Notes: generated by a model not told the origin, from the letters alone. Numbered from the stretch's first letter, positions 34,610 to 47,350 are shown. The stretch: DNA of 64,000 bases from Cristatella mucedo (GCA_009760855.2 WPIO01000116.1:778001-842000), one strand, 5' to 3'. Program-made: numbers and translations.

Positions 34610-35304
34610 TAGTGCCCCCCCCCCAATTATGAGCCTTGATCTTGATCAATAACATTTGAACTTGAAGCAGCTTATGAAATAGCCACAGTAAACCGACGCC
34701 CACTAATTGAGAGATATGCTTTCATTGATGCAGCTTTTTCTGAGTTTAAAGAATCCTTCCTTTGACTAAACAGCTGATACCTTACGTATCCAGCAGCAAA
34801 TTGTCGTTTAATGACAACTATTGTTAGCGACGATTGCCCGATTTCTTTGACAGGTGTTGAGTAATCATTAAAGGTACCCTGCTGTCAGAAGTGCGGTGAG
34901 CTGTTCTTCACATCCACGCCAAATCGGATGGCTAAATGAAAAGACGGTACGAACAAAAAGTCATGACCCTGTCCAGGTGCCTCCCTGCGATCTCCTCGAA
35001 TGCTCTTCATCGCTCTGTGGTTTAAAGCGCGAGGCACGCAACAGGGATACATAATTATTACTAGTTAAAATGATCAATGTTTTCCCAGACGACGCCGTCG
35101 CTCAATTTGTGCGGAAGAAATGGGGGCTGTCACACGTGAGCCACCGCACAGCGCCCGAGTGTAGTGCGGGACAAAGACTCTCATTTACCGCAGCTCCTCA
35201 CTTCCGCAAGGATTAATTACTCAATAGCAACGTAATCGCCAGCCTTCAACGCTCTCCTCTCCCAGACAGAGCCACGCCAGCCACAATAGCTGCACAGCTT
35301 AACC
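34610..35304. repeat. Block D, copy 2, left half
   Basis: Counterpart of 17690-18410. It ends at the hAT insertion, with GCTTAACC at 35297-35304 as the left target duplication. Confidence 0.65.
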
Positions 35305-35719
35305 CAGGGGTGTCCAAAACGTGGCCCGCGGGCCACAACCCGGCGCGCCGAGGTCTTCTATGCGGCCTGCAACGTTATCCCAAAAATACTTGTCACTCCA
35401 TGTTTTTCGTTAATTTTTAATCATTACAAACGGCGATATAAGGCGTTGTGATGTACTTCACGCGCGCGTGAAGCGTGAAGGTGTCCGAATGGCTATTTTC
35501 GCGTGAAGGTAAAAAAAGTCGATTTATTTTGCCAGCCTTCATGTGAAAATTTTGGCGTTAATGGGTAATATATTTGTGCTACAGCGGCGCTATTACGATC
35601 ACATTTATAACACCTCCGCAAGCGGAATTAACTGTTTCACACTGTGGATAGAAAAAAAGAGCCGTTTCTCAGCTGCTAGTGCACGAACTGAAATCAGTCA
35701 GGTAGGTTTTTCAAAAAAC

Positions 35720-35910
35720 ACTGACCACATTCGCATGCTGACCCTGTGCATGTCACCCCTAACCATATTATTCATTTTGTTTGTTTTTCAAGCATGATTT
35801 TACTTACCATTCAACTGCATTTCACGTTGCAGCAAATTTAAAGCGCCTAGAGAGAGATTAAGTTTTCCGAGGCCGCTTTATCAAGTGAATTATTATTATT
35901 ATTATTATTG
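35720..35910 (+). mobile_element. L2-A 3' tail inserted into the hAT
   Basis: The last 190 bp of L2-A (3' UTR, hairpin, (ATT)n). AAAAAC occurs at both edges (35714-35719 and 35911-35916), a likely target duplication. It lies upstream of the transposase ORF and is therefore younger than the hAT. Confidence 0.85.
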
Positions 35911-36016
35911 AAAAACGCGTATTTCTTAACTTACTTACTAATACTAAGGTATTGCTAAGATAAAATATAAATTAATCAATTCGTAACTGATCTGTTTTTT
36001 TATTTCACAGAGAAAT

Positions 36017-37812
36017 ATGGTGGCGAATGTGAATACTAGCAAAAAACGAAAAATTGACGCAAAAGGGAGACTTTTCAAAGCATCTTGGACTGTAGACTAT
36101 TTTGTAATGAAACGCTTCGATAGGATAATGTGCCTAATATGCTAAGAAACAGTTGCCTTTGCAAAGGAGTACAATGTTAAGCGACATTTTTCAACAAAGC
36201 ATGGCGACAGGTACAACAGCCTGATTGGTCATTTTCGAATTGATCGCGTGAACTCGTTGAAACAGAGCGTCATCGGACAACAGTCATTGTTTACAGATGT
36301 CAGCAACAAGCCTGAGGCTTCAACCATAGTAAGTTTGTTAATAGATGAAGCTATAGCTAAGCGGGGAAAGCATTTTCCGATGGTGAATTTGTTAAGGAAT
36401 GCCTCAGGCTGTTTACTGGTGTGGTCTGTCCAGAAAAGAAGTCAGAAGTAGAGAAAGTCGGTCTTTCTCATCAAACTGTTGCGAGAAGAGTTGACGAGCT
36501 CGCATCCAACATAGAAGAAAGTCTCACTAAAAGACTTGCTCAATGAGAATTGTATTGTCTTGCGTTCGACGAAAGCACGGACAATAGCGATACGGCTCAA
36601 CTGTTTGTGTTTGTAGTCTGAGTAACAGGAAAGTTTGTCATTATCGAAGAACTGTTGGATATATGTTCAATAAAGGCACTACAACGGGGAGGGATATTTT
36701 GGATCAGGTCAAGAGGTTCCTCACAAAATTTAATCTTCCTGAAACTAAATTGGTTGGTTTAACCACAGACGGAGCCCCTTCAATGACAAGTAGACACAAT
36801 GGATTTGCATCTTTAATGGTAAAATTAGTACCTCACAAAATTGTCAGTCATCACTGCATCATCCACCAAGAACAGCTATGTGCAAAGGTCTTGAGCATGC
36901 AGCATGTAACGGACAATGTAATTTCAACAGTCAATGTGATAAGGTCTCGTGAGCTAAACCATGGACAATTTCAGGCTTTCCTTAAAGAGTTGGTATCAGA
37001 TCATGGTGATGTTATTTATTTCTGCCAAGTCCGTTGGCTAAGTAGGGCAAACATGTTAGCCAGGTTTTGGTCACTTCGGGACGAAATAAAAACATTTATG
37101 ACAGAAAAGGGAAAATATGTTGTCTTCCTCGATGACCAGCAGTGGTTAAATGTCTTGGCTTTTTTGGTAGACATGACCAAACATCTTGCAGATCTTAATG
37201 TCAAACTCCAAGCTAAGGATCAACTGGTCCATGAAATGTATGAGTGTGTTGTCGCGTTTGTGCAAAAGCTGAAACTTTTCCGGAAACACTTAGATCAGAA
37301 GAAACTGTTACATTTAACAACACTAGCAACAAGATCTCCTGAAACGCTGGCTCATATGAAGTACTCCACTCTTGTTAGCAAACTTGTTGATGAATTCGAA
37401 GAGAGGTTTCAGGATTTCCAAAAACATGCGGATGACATGAACATGATTAGTAATCCATCTAATATCGATCCCTCCGATGCACCTGATGAATTTCAACTCG
37501 AACTGATCGACATTCATAATGACAGAAATTTAAAACTGCTCATGATCAGCATGACCTTGTTACTTTTTACAAGCAGTATGTTTCATCAGAGTTTTTCCTA
37601 ACCTAGCCAAACATGCTTGCAGGTATATTGCAATTTTTGGCAGCACATATTGCTGTGAACAGCTTTTTTCCATACTGAATAATATGAAAACAAAGACTCA
37701 ATCCGTTCTCACAGATGAACATTTATCAGGAATCCTTAGAATTGCCACATCCACGGTTGCAGCAGATGTCGACTTGTTATGCAAACAGAAACAATGCCAA
37801 ATATCTCATTGA
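36017..37812 (+). pseudogene. hAT transposase (GTF2IRD2/ZBED-like family), inactivated
   Basis: Starts at ATG 36017 with a basic stretch (SKKRKIDAKGR) and a BED-type zinc finger: ASWTVDYF, CLIC, then KRHFSTKH. A TAA at 36143 lies inside the finger. The frame shifts near 36380 (GEFVKECLRLFTGVVCPEKK continues in another frame), and stops follow near 36545 and 36618. The catalytic region has FDESTDNSDTAQ and GLTTDGAPSM (the two Asp regions), HHCIIHQEQLCAK and VRWLSR. The longest open part is 36663-37601 (312 codons). After a frame break the C-terminal dimerisation region reads STYCCEQLFSILNNMKTKTQSVLTDEHLSGILRIA and ends at 37812. The product would cut and paste the element; with several stops and shifts it is not active. 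Confidence 0.92.
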
Positions 37813-38210
37813 TGCCTGCAGTGCAGAAGACATTGAATACCTGTGGCATTTAATTAATCCGAAGACATTTATATTATGTGAGTCGTTGTCATGTAATTTT
37901 GTAAGTTTTATAAGTTTCTGTCTTCATGTTATTAAAATAAAAATCGAAAAGTAAAAGATTGCCCATAATATCTATCGAATTATTTTCCAGGACACATGAT
38001 TAAATTTTTATTATTTATTATTTTTAATTATAATTATGCAAAAAAATACTATTGTATTGTGGTTTATTTATTAAGTATAATAGTAATAGTCATACTAAAT
38101 TGCGATCTTATTTTCTGATGCGGTCAACTAGGGCAATTTACATGTGGCCGCCCGGACCTTCTGAATTTTTTTAATGTGGCCCCCCAACGCAAAAAGGTTG
38201 GGCACCCATG

Positions 38211-38992
38211 GCTTAACCGGATAAAAAGCAATTGAGGTAAAGGGCCTTGCCTGTCATCATGTCGAATGCAGAAACTCGAAGTGAAATAACATAACTCTAA
38301 GATCTGCAGCGCTCAAGCCGTCACTAACTGACCATGTATGACAGAATCGTCTGGCTAATTTCTCGCCTAAGGGTGAATACTGGCCGTGAGTATAGTGAAA
38401 CTAGCTAATCAGCTCCTCGGCAGTGCTGAAAGGGTCATGGGGTCGCTTGCAAGGAGGCTTGGATGGAGAGCGAGGCTCGGCATAGGCTTTCAAACCACAA
38501 CCTTTGCAGGCTATGTCTAGCAGAAGAGGCGACGAAACGGAGACGTATTCCTTTAATTTCGATACTAATTTATCCGTCTTGCTCCACACCGGCGGTACAG
38601 ACCAAATGCATCCGGGTCACAGCCTCAGGGTACGGTGCTGGTACTTCACGACCCGCATTGCAGTTCGAGATCTTCAGCTGGGAATTAATTATCTTTACTT
38701 TAACTTGATACCAGGCCTTCAAGGCTCGAATTCCACGATATTGCAAAAAAGTAATGGTCAACGATACTGGAACAGATATGAGCGAATACGCCGTTTTGAC
38801 CTACGCAGGACATTTATAAGATTTCGTCAAACCTCATTCGCAGACGATTCACAAAGAAAAGTGGTGGTGCTCATATTGAAGCCCGTATGCTGTACCTCGC
38901 AGTTCTCGCTTAAACTTGAAAAAGAAAAGCAGTGCAGCCCAAATGCAAGCACGAGCACTCCTGCCGAACTAGGTGGCGAGGTCACATAATAA
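38211..38992. repeat. Block D, copy 2, right half
   Basis: Resumes after the hAT with GCTTAACC and matches 18415-18800: CGAAGTGAAATAACA, GACAGAATCGTCTGGCTA, AGTATAGTGAAACTAG and CCCGTATGCTGTACCTCGCA. A 161-codon open frame (38504-38989) is not conserved in the copy at 18.5 kb, so I do not call it a gene. Confidence 0.65.
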
Positions 38993-38994
38993 GA

Positions 38995-40158
38995 ATATTA
39001 CAAATAATCATAATAATATACTTGAAAAAGCGCCCTTAGAGAGCTCGGTCTCTTTCTAGACTCTTTACATTTGCGGCAAAGAGAAATGCAATTTAATGGT
39101 TAGTAAAATCATGCTTGAAAAACAAACAAAATGAGTAACATGGATAGGGGTGACATGCACAGTGTCAGCACGTATAAGCACATCAAGGACGAATCACAGG
39201 GACTCACTAAATGCTGTCCTAAATAGGTGTTTTTTAAGTTCCTTTTAAGTGTGGTCAGGTCAGGGGATGTTGAGACGCAATTCGGGAGGGAGTTCCCGGA
39301 TTTGTGAGCATACGAACTAAATGCATGGTCTCCAAAGGATGTAAGGTTTGTACGAGGTATTTGAGAAGTGTTGGATTCCAAAAAGCGTGTGGTACGATGC
39401 TTGGTCTGATGGGGGAGTATATCTGAGAGAGAGGCTGGAGTCTTAAAATGAAAGGACCTAAAAGTGAGCGACAAAACCTTGAGGTCAATCCGTTTCTTGA
39501 CTGGTAGCCAGTGCAGGTCAGCGAGAAGTGGAGTAATGTGGAAACTGCGACGTTCACGACAGACAAGCCTAGCGGCTGAGATTTGCACCAGCTGCAAGCG
39601 CCTGATCGTACATGCTGGTAGGCCAGTAAGCAATGAGTTGCAGAAGTCGAGACAGGATGTCACGAGAATGCATGGACCAACTTGGACGTAGTATCCTTAT
39701 ATAAACAAGCCAGAATTTTAGCAATGTTGTGAAGCCAAAAATAGGCAGATTTAACTGCGGAGCTGATATAGTCGTTTAAAGGGAGGTCGCTTTGGAATAT
39801 GACACCTAGATTTCGAGCTGATTCAACAGGAAATATGATGGCAGAGCCAATTTTGAGAGTCAGCCTTTCCAATCTCTGAATCAAACTGGGTTTGCCAATA
39901 ATTCGTCGGTTAGTTTTATCATCGTTTATTTTAGAAAATTTGATGCTATCCATGTGTGGATGTCATCAATGCATGCAGCAAGTGAGTTGAGAGAACTTGA
40001 GGTGCTTGAAGGCTGCAAGGGATCAATGCAAACTTACAACTAAGTGCCATCCGCATAGAAGTGAAAGCCTAGATTGTGCTTGGCAATCACATCAGCAAGA
40101 GTGAGAGTATAAACCGTGAAAGGAACCGGACCTAGCACGGAGCCCTGAGGTACACCAT
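38995..40158 (-). mobile_element. L2-A LINE, minus strand, up to the YADD region
   Basis: Minus frame 39109-39663 (184 codons) has [47 protein letters not shown] and the NLTSFGDHAFSSYA block. The frame at 39660-39953 has KINDDKTNRRIIGKPSLIQ and LGVIFQSDLPLNDYISS. Further 5', at 40040-40155, it reaches the YADD and [10 protein letters not shown] blocks, where another L2-A is inserted. Confidence 0.85.
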
Positions 40159-40159
40159 A

Positions 40160-40885
40160 TTTAAGAATAACAATAATACAAATAATAATAATAATGTACT
40201 TGATAAAGCGCCGTCACAGAACTCTCTATCTCTTTCTGGGCGCTTCACATTTGCTACAAAGGGAAGCACAATAGAATGGTGAGTAATATCTAGCTTGATA
40301 AACATGAATACGGTGGTTAGGGGTGACATGCACAGGGTCAGCATGCAAATGTGGTTAGTGGCAGCATGCAGTGTCAGTGGCAGTGTCTGCAGGCGTAAGC
40401 ACATGAACGACGAATCACAGGGACCCACTAAATTCTGGCCTAAATAGGTGTGCTTTTAAGTTCCTATTAAACGTGGTTAGGTCAGGGGATGTTGTGACGC
40501 GATTCGGGAGGGAGTTCCAGGCTTGGGAGCATACGAACTAAATGCACGGTCTCCAAAGGATTAGAGGCTTGTACGAGTATTGGTAAACTGTTTGATTCCG
40601 AAAAGCCGTGGTATGATGCGTGGCCTGATTGAGGTGTAGATGTGAGAGATAGGCTGGAGCCATAGAATAAAGTGACAATATATTTGAGTGACAAAACCTT
40701 GAAGTCAATCCGTTGCTTGACTGCGAGCCAGTGCTGGTCGGCGGGAAGTGGCGTGATATGGTAACTGCGACGCTCACGACGTACAAGTATAGCTGCCGAG
40801 TTTTGCACCGTCTGTAATCGCCTGATTGCACATGCCGGTAGGCGAGCAAGCAGTGAGTTACAGAAGTCAAGAAGGGATATCAAGA
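40160..40885 (-). mobile_element. L2-A LINE inserted next to/into L2-A
   Basis: Its (AAT)n tail at 40160-40200 interrupts the RT motif B region of the preceding minus-strand copy. RT C-terminal blocks: [26 protein letters not shown] and RRERRSYHITPL. A variant 3' UTR has a duplicated CAGTGTCAGTGG-like piece (40370-40390). Confidence 0.82.
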
Positions 40886-40929
40886 AGGAATGTCACAAAT
40901 GTCACGTGTGTCGCTTGCTCTCTTCCAAA

Positions 40930-41069
40930 TTCATATATACATATATATATACAAATATATATATGTATATATATATGTGTGTATATACATACATATATAT
41001 ATGTAATATATATACACACACATATATATATATATTAATATTTATTTAATATAAATATAAATAAAATTT

Positions 41070-41129
<60 letters not shown>

Positions 41130-41160
41130 ATAAATATATATAGAGAGAGACGAACGATAC
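40930..41160. repeat. AT-rich and (GATA)n microsatellite cluster
   Basis: TATATA/TACATA tracts at 40935-41035, then about 14 GATA units at 41073-41128. The right flank (GAGAGAGACGAACG...GATTGAAATGC) resembles that right of the (AT)n at 19051. Confidence 0.95.
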
Positions 41161-42076
41161 TGCGGGAATGATTGAAATGCATTTTATGTAATTGGAAGGT
41201 TGAATAACTAGTAATAACTAATAAATAATACTAACCATGGTTGAATAATCTAAATCGAAACTCGAAATTGAATGAAATGAAAATCAAAATGAAATCAAAA
41301 ACCGCACTCAGCTTGCCTTTTATAAGTGTGCCGCTAGCGTTGCAGGCAGCGTGGAGCTTGAGCGGAAATGTCAAGGGTCCGACGTTCGAGACAAAATCCT
41401 GCTCCTACTATATTGGGTTGTTTTCAAATAGGCTGGGAAAGCATGCAACGATATTCTCTTCGATAACAAAAAAAGCGAAGTGCCAATTTCTGACATGTAG
41501 AAGTCAAAACGAGAGTAGACGTTAAGGTTTTCCAATTTACACGCCTCATTTGTTAAGCGTAAGAGCATAAAAGCCTTGCGGTGCGTCACTAGTGCTTGAA
41601 GAGGGCAAGAATTAATCATTCCATTCACAATTCGAACACTGACCTAGGTCAGCACTGAAAAAATCTCGGGCTACAAATCCATCCCTGCATTTACTGAACA
41701 AGCCACGACAAAAAGACTAATAACGTCCGTATAATTACGGTGCGATCGGGAAGCTGTCACTGAAATAGACGCTGAAGAGTTTTAATTTATCGCAGTCGAA
41801 AATCGGCAACGTATTAGAAAAAACTTCGACACCGGCAAAGCGAGACTCGGCGATCGTAGCCATATTGTTGCGCTGGCCACGAGAAATCGTGGATTTTACC
41901 TGACTTCCAAGGCGTGAACGATATGCTGTCCACCAGAGCAGCGACGCTAGAGACGGCTCAATGGAACAGCTTTAAACTGAGCAAAATCTCAGTCGGAGTG
42001 GAAGAGACAAATAAAGCTCAGTATAGGTAAGTAAATCGACCTTTCAAGAAAATAGTTCGTTAGGATAGCCCGGAAG
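41161..42076. repeat. Region related to 21.2-22.0 kb
   Basis: No gene. From about 41520 it shares landmarks with 21480-22010 (GACCTAGGTCAGCACTG/GACCTGAGTCAGTGCTG; GACGCTAGAGACGGCT). It lies immediately left of the tandem duplication. Confidence 0.5.
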
Positions 42077-43286
42077 GCCAACATGGTCGATGCAGAGGAA
42101 ATGGCTAGCTTACATTTTCCTAACCTTCGATTGCAGAGCTGACAAAGACGGTCCATCTACTTTGCTTCCGTTTCTTGGTTGACGTGATTTTAATTATTGG
42201 CACATAGGGATAGTCATTGAGGCATGGCTGCACTGTCTGACACCTACACATCACAAAGGCAATGCAACTAAGCACGAAAGTACCTCGCTAATTACCTGTT
42301 CAAAGAACGAAATTCGTGACCGCACGGTAAACAAATGTCCAATTGTGACACACGAATACCTGCGTGATGAAGGGTCAGCCACACTGGCAGGAATGCCTGG
42401 CATAGAATGTTGGACAACGTCAACTCATTCTCTTAGTACTAGCAAGGGCAATGTGGACCAGCGATTGACAGAGGTACTTCAAAAAGAGCAAATGCTACTG
42501 AGCATATTAGCGTTACGCTTATCCCAAGTACCTATTTACCAGCAAGCAATAAGCCGTCGGAAAACTGTTCAGTATTAGCAAATGGGTTTGATGCAGCAGA
42601 TTCCTGGCACAGTCGTTATCTACAGCTTGCTTCACTTATTGTGCGTTTCAGTGCATTTATTACTACTCAAATCAACGAATTCAGTTTCAATTTGCGTGAA
42701 TTTGTTATGGATGGCCGTATAGTAAATTGAGCCCCACGTGCGTGACTTATTAAGAAGGAATTTGCTGAGCTCTGCGTGCATCTGAGTAAGCGGCGGGCTT
42801 AAATAGCCACCAGGACTCAACCCGAACGTAATAATAATAATGCTACTGAGTTTGAAAATCTCCTTACACGTTATTGCGATCCGTTATTGGAAAGTAGGTT
42901 AAGTAATTGGCAGCTACTGCTGTGCAATTTACGATTTAATTGTTGCGTTCTTTTGGTTTAATGCAGCTAAGCTATATGCTGTGAGTTTGAATTATGTCAT
43001 TTAACACAGGGGCTCAGGTAGAGCCATGTAGTAACCCTGAGCTTGAGCCATGCCGTCGAAGTAAGGTACCGTTTCTATTGTTGAATATTTGCTATATTTG
43101 GAGTTGGCTTAATTGCGGCACGAGTGCGTACAAATTCTTCAGTGAAGAAGGCTGAAGCTTATCAGCCGAGCAGTTACCATGTGGGGGAGTGACACCTCTC
43201 AGAATTGGCCAGAAAAATGTTAACAGCCAAGTAAATCTGTTGTATTGTTTCATTTTAGCTGTATGTATGTATGTAAATGTGCGCGC

Positions 43287-43287
<1 letters not shown>

Positions 43288-43332
<45 letters not shown>
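43288..43332. repeat. (AT)n tract, ~45 bp, unit 1
   Basis: Simple AT repeat at the 3' end of the adjacent minus-strand SINE. The corresponding tract in unit 2 is ~205 bp. Confidence 0.95.
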
Positions 43333-43475
43333 TTGTAGATTTCACTTGCGTTTGTCCCTAAGAGAACTGGATCTCAGTCGGGACGCTAGACACAAGCCGT
43401 AGGGCTCGAACCCGCCACCTCGGTTATCAAAGTGACCACCTCAACATCTGTCAGTTGAGGTGCGCACGTTAGAAC
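43333..43475 (-). mobile_element. tRNA-derived SINE with (AT)n tail, unit 1
   Basis: On the minus strand: CACCTCAACTGACAGATG (A-box-like), TTTGATAACCGAGG, and GCGGGTTCGAGCCC (B box, complement of 43402-43414). A short tRNA-unrelated body follows, GAGATCCAGTTCTCTTAGGG, then TATATA. This is a tRNA-like head in SINE arrangement, not a functional tRNA gene. Confidence 0.65.
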
Positions 43476-44329
43476 CCCGGCTAAACCTGGGCGTGGTAAT
43501 TTCTAAGTTTTGGATTGCAAGTCAATTAGCTGGGTTGGCCGACAGTTGCAAGCATTTTTATACGCATACCGCGCGTATGCAAAGCGAGCGCTCGCCTGCA
43601 GGCACACGAAACCTTCACATACATATGAAAGAATATATAATTATAAATTTGTGTACTTGTCATATTGCATGCACACTTATATGTAATAATATATAATTAT
43701 ATGAAATTATTGATGAACACTATTCGTACATACATTTTCACAGGCACAGGCATGCACACACGTGGACGAACTCGCATATGTAAAAACCGGTCAGGGATTC
43801 GACCTGCCACCAATAGACAGTCAGCTGAGTGGGTCCGACATGCCCGGTGTGATAATAAAAGGTGAAAACAATTCGCCAGGACCTACACCGGATTTGCGTT
43901 GTGCCAGACGCTACTATTGGACGTGGCGGCAATGGCTGCAAGTTCGTCTGCTGCGATGCGGATGTCCCGAGTATGTGGACTGTAAGCTTTATAGCTGAAC
44001 TCAATTGAAAATTGAATTCGATTGAAAGCTGTGAGCTGGGCAGCCGGATTAGAACTGAGCCGCTTGCGAAATGGCCACCAAAGGCTGATGCTTGTGAGTA
44101 GCACGTATCAGGCATGGTGCCGTAACAAGAACCAGTGAAGGTTGCAAGGTCCTAGCATCGCAGTCAGCAATCGGGGAATAATTCTTGTGTGTTCTGTTGT
44201 CGTGCTATGAGCTGTCTTCGCACTTTCGTCTACTCTGGCTGACTTTATAACCGCACGCAGGCTGGTTACCCAGAGCCAGAGTAGCCAGTTGGCTGATTTT
44301 GTGCCCTCTGGCTGGAGGAGATTGCTTCC

Positions 44330-45275
44330 ACAGCTAGCGATCACGTCCGATCCCTATCTAAGATTAGGAGCTGTCTTCCCAAGAAGCTTCCAAAAAATGT
44401 AATTAACTCCTTTGTTCTATCTGGGCTTAATTTTTGTAATTCCCATTTGGCTGGGCTACAAAAAAAGCAACTGGGCTACTGCAGCTGGCTATGAATATTG
44501 CTGCAAGGCTGGTCTTCAAGTGACAGAGGTTTGAGCACGTGTCACCTTTGCTAAAAGAGCTACAATGGCTGCCGGTTGATCAACGGCTAAGTAGCATATT
44601 TAGCAAATTTCTTAGGCTGACCCACAAGGTCGGCCACGGCTTGGCTCCTTCATACCTAGCTGAACTGGTGCACTAGTTTCAGCCTCTTCGTGCCTTCAGG
44701 TCATGTATGGACACTGAATTAGCTGTTCCAGTCCTCTGCTTAAAGACCGTTGGCGACAGAAGCTTTGGCTCTGCAGGTCCTAGAATGTGGAGCTCGCTTC
44801 CACATTTCTTATGCAACAACAACTATTCTCGTGCTGCTGATAACTGCTTGTCGTTTTCTGCGCTCCTTAGCTGCTACTTCTGAGCTACTCACTACCTTGG
44901 CTAGCGAATGCGTACCGAAAGCCGCTTATGCAGCGAGTTCGCTATTCAAAACTCTCCTGCGTAACACCCACATGGTCTTTCTGACTTTGTGGAGTTACTG
45001 ACGGAGATAGACTAGATTACATTAAAGCTTGTAGGGGGTTTCTGTGATTCGTCCTTTGTGTACTTATGAGCGCTACCGGTGTGCATACTGGCACTAATCA
45101 TACTTGCATTCTGACCCTGGGCATGTCACCTCTAAACATGTTATTCTCGTTTATTTAGCATTCACCAACCATTTGATTGTGCTTACTTTGTAGCAATTGT
45201 AAAGTTTCTAGACAGATATTGAGTTATCTGAGGGCAATACGTGAAATGTTTTATTTTTATCATTATTACACTCAG
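44330..45275 (+). mobile_element. L2-B LINE 3' part, unit 1
   Basis: Plus-strand B copy: CGTCCGATCCCTATCTAAGA through FGHVSPLLKELQWLPVDQRL-like, AGHGLAPSYLAEL and AGPRMWSSLPHFLCNNN blocks, then 3' UTR and tail at 45180-45275. Frame-broken. Confidence 0.8.
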
Positions 45276-46974
45276 AAGCCATATCTACTGAAAAGAAAAA
45301 ATACATTCGGACTGAGCCAATTCGGTGTGAAACGCGTAGGCTTTGTAGGTTTTTGAAGATGCAAGCCATAAGTGCTGATACGGGTTTAATGGAATCTAAA
45401 CTTGACGATAGCACTGTGACCACGTTTCCTGTACAGCATATGTAAATACCATAGAAATAGATTGATTTATCAGAGGTTGCAATGCAAATGAGTTTGAATT
45501 ATTCTTTTATATTATCCTTATTATCTGAATTTAGCTTCTTCGTAACAGGTGAACCAATCTGGTGTGCAGAGTGCGTGCAAAGGTACCCACAATGCGGCTG
45601 CTGAGTGGGCATTTCCGCCGTCTAGAAGCAGCAAATGCGTGCGAGGCGGGCTGCAGTTGCCAACGCGATAGATTCAGAGGAAATGGATAGCTTTCATTTT
45701 CCTAACCTTCGAGTGCAGAGCTGACAAAGATGGTCCATCTACTTTGTGTGCTTTGCTCGGTTGGCGTGATTTCAATTATTGGCACATTGAGATAGTCATT
45801 CAGGCATGGCTGGCTGCACTGTCTGACACCTACACATCACAAAGGCAATTCAACTAAGCACGAAAGTATCTCGATAACTACCTGTTCAAAGAACGAAATT
45901 CGTGACCTTGAGGTAATGAAAAGTGTCCAGTAGTGACAAAAAATACCTGTGCAATGAAGGGTCAGCCCCACTGACAGGAATGCCTGGCACAGAATGTTGG
46001 ACTTCGTCAACTCATTCTCTTAGTACTAACAAGACGTGCTGCGGTGCCGCGTTAAGTCAACTCATATTTGGATATTTGATGACGCTTGACATGCATAGCT
46101 TTACAAAGGCTGAAGGCTTTGAGTCGCCCTCACCGCCGAACGGATCGTTGAAATCAGTGCACTATCGCACAAAATGGGCCAGCGATTGACTGGGGTCCAT
46201 AAAAAAGAGGAATGCTGCTGAGCATATTAATATCTCGCTTATCCCAAGTATCCTCGTACCTGCAATAAACCGTCAGAAAACTGTTTAGTTCCAGAAATTT
46301 GGATTGACGTTGCTGATTCCTGGCACAGTCGTTATCTACAGCTTGCTTCACTTATTGTGCGTTTCATTGCGTTTATTACACCCAAATCAGCGAATTCAGT
46401 TTCAATTTACGTGAAGTTATTGTGGGTGGCCGTATAGTAAATTGGGACCTACGAGCGTGACCAATCAAGAAGAAAATGACTGAGCTCTGCGTGCATCTGC
46501 CTAAGCAGCTGGCTCAAATGGCCACCAGGACTGAACCCAGACAAGGAAACAAGAATGCTACTGAGTTTGAAAATATCCTAACACGTTACTGCGAGCCGTT
46601 ATTGGAAAGTAGGTTAAATAATTGGCAGCTACTGCTGTGCAATTTACGATCTAAGTGTTGCGTTCTTTTGGTTCAATGCAGCTAGGCTGTATGCATCGAC
46701 TTTGAATTACGTCATTTAACACAGGGGCTCAGGTAGTAGCCCTGAGCTTGAGCCATGCCGTCGAAGTAAGGTACCGTTTCTATCGTTGAATGTTTGCTTT
46801 ATTTGGAGTTGGCTTAATTGCGGTACCAGTGTGTACAAATTATTCGGAGAAAAAGGCTGAAACCTATCGACCGAGCAGTTAGTATCTGAGGGAGTGACAC
46901 TTCTCCGAGTTGGCCAGAAAAATGTTAAGCGTCAAGGCAATCTGTTTTATTATTTCATTTTGGCTGTATAAATG

Positions 46975-47215
<241 letters not shown>

Positions 47216-47350
47216 TTGTATATTTGACTTGCGTTTGTACCTAAGAGAACTGGATCTCAGTCCGGACGCTAAACACACGCAGCAGAGCTCGAACTCGCAA
47301 CCTCGGTTATTAAAGTCACCACCTCAGCTTCTGTCAGTTGAGGTGGGCAC
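47216..47350 (-). mobile_element. tRNA-derived SINE, unit 2
   Basis: Copy of the unit 1 SINE by duplication: B box GCGAGTTCGAGCTC (complement of 47286-47299), slightly decayed, and the same CTGAGATCCAGTTCTCTTAG body. Confidence 0.6.

Larger units (their letters stand above)
32578..34740. repeat. Large duplication, copy 1 (partner 59850-64000)
   Basis: Same order and near-identical landmarks as 59850 onward: CTGCCCACGAACCTGCCACC, CTCTGACGATCG.CCCTAGA, AACTTTAAATATTGGAGATA, CAAAATTGTCGTCGATC-like and satellite parts, and TTTGTGAACCTCAGCAGT. It contains nested L2 pieces listed separately. The similarity merges into block D at about 34610. The partner is ~1.9 kb longer because of satellite DNA at 61810-63744. 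Confidence 0.8.
35305..38210 (+). mobile_element. hAT-Charlie-like DNA transposon with 8-bp TSD
   Basis: A 2.9-kb element bounded by a perfect 8-bp target duplication, GCTTAACC (35297-35304 and 38211-38218). The ends are imperfect inverted repeats: the left starts CAGGGGTGTCCAAAAC, the right read inward starts CATGGGTGCCCAACC. Both continue into a GTGGCCCG/GGGGGCCACA-like part, as in the hAT group that gave rise to GTF2IRD2/ZBED-like genes. The insertion splits block D, whose hAT-free copy lies at 17690-18810. It contains a damaged transposase gene and a later L2 tail insertion (35720-35910). TSD, ends and coding content agree, so element limits are secure. Confidence 0.93.
42077..45658. repeat. 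3.6-kb tandem duplication, unit 1
   Basis: Starts at CCAACATGGTCGATGCAGAG; the next unit starts CCAACGCGATAGATTCAGAG at about 45659. The whole unit is repeated in direct orientation: GACAAAG.TGGTCCATCTACTTTG, GGGGCTCAGGTAG, a tRNA-like SINE with (AT)n tail, CTATGAGCT, an L2-B copy, and a final block ending GGTGTGCAGAGTGCG...GGCGGGCTGCAG. Open frames within are not conserved between units. Confidence 0.85.

Noticed and set aside
36663-37601. Domesticated GTF2IRD2/ZBED-like host gene
   Set aside because: It sits inside a hAT with a perfect TSD and ends, and the transposase has several stops and frame changes, so it is a decayed transposon copy.
38504-38989. 161-codon ORF right of the hAT
   Set aside because: It lies in block D, and the frame is not kept in the homologous copy near 18.4-18.8 kb.
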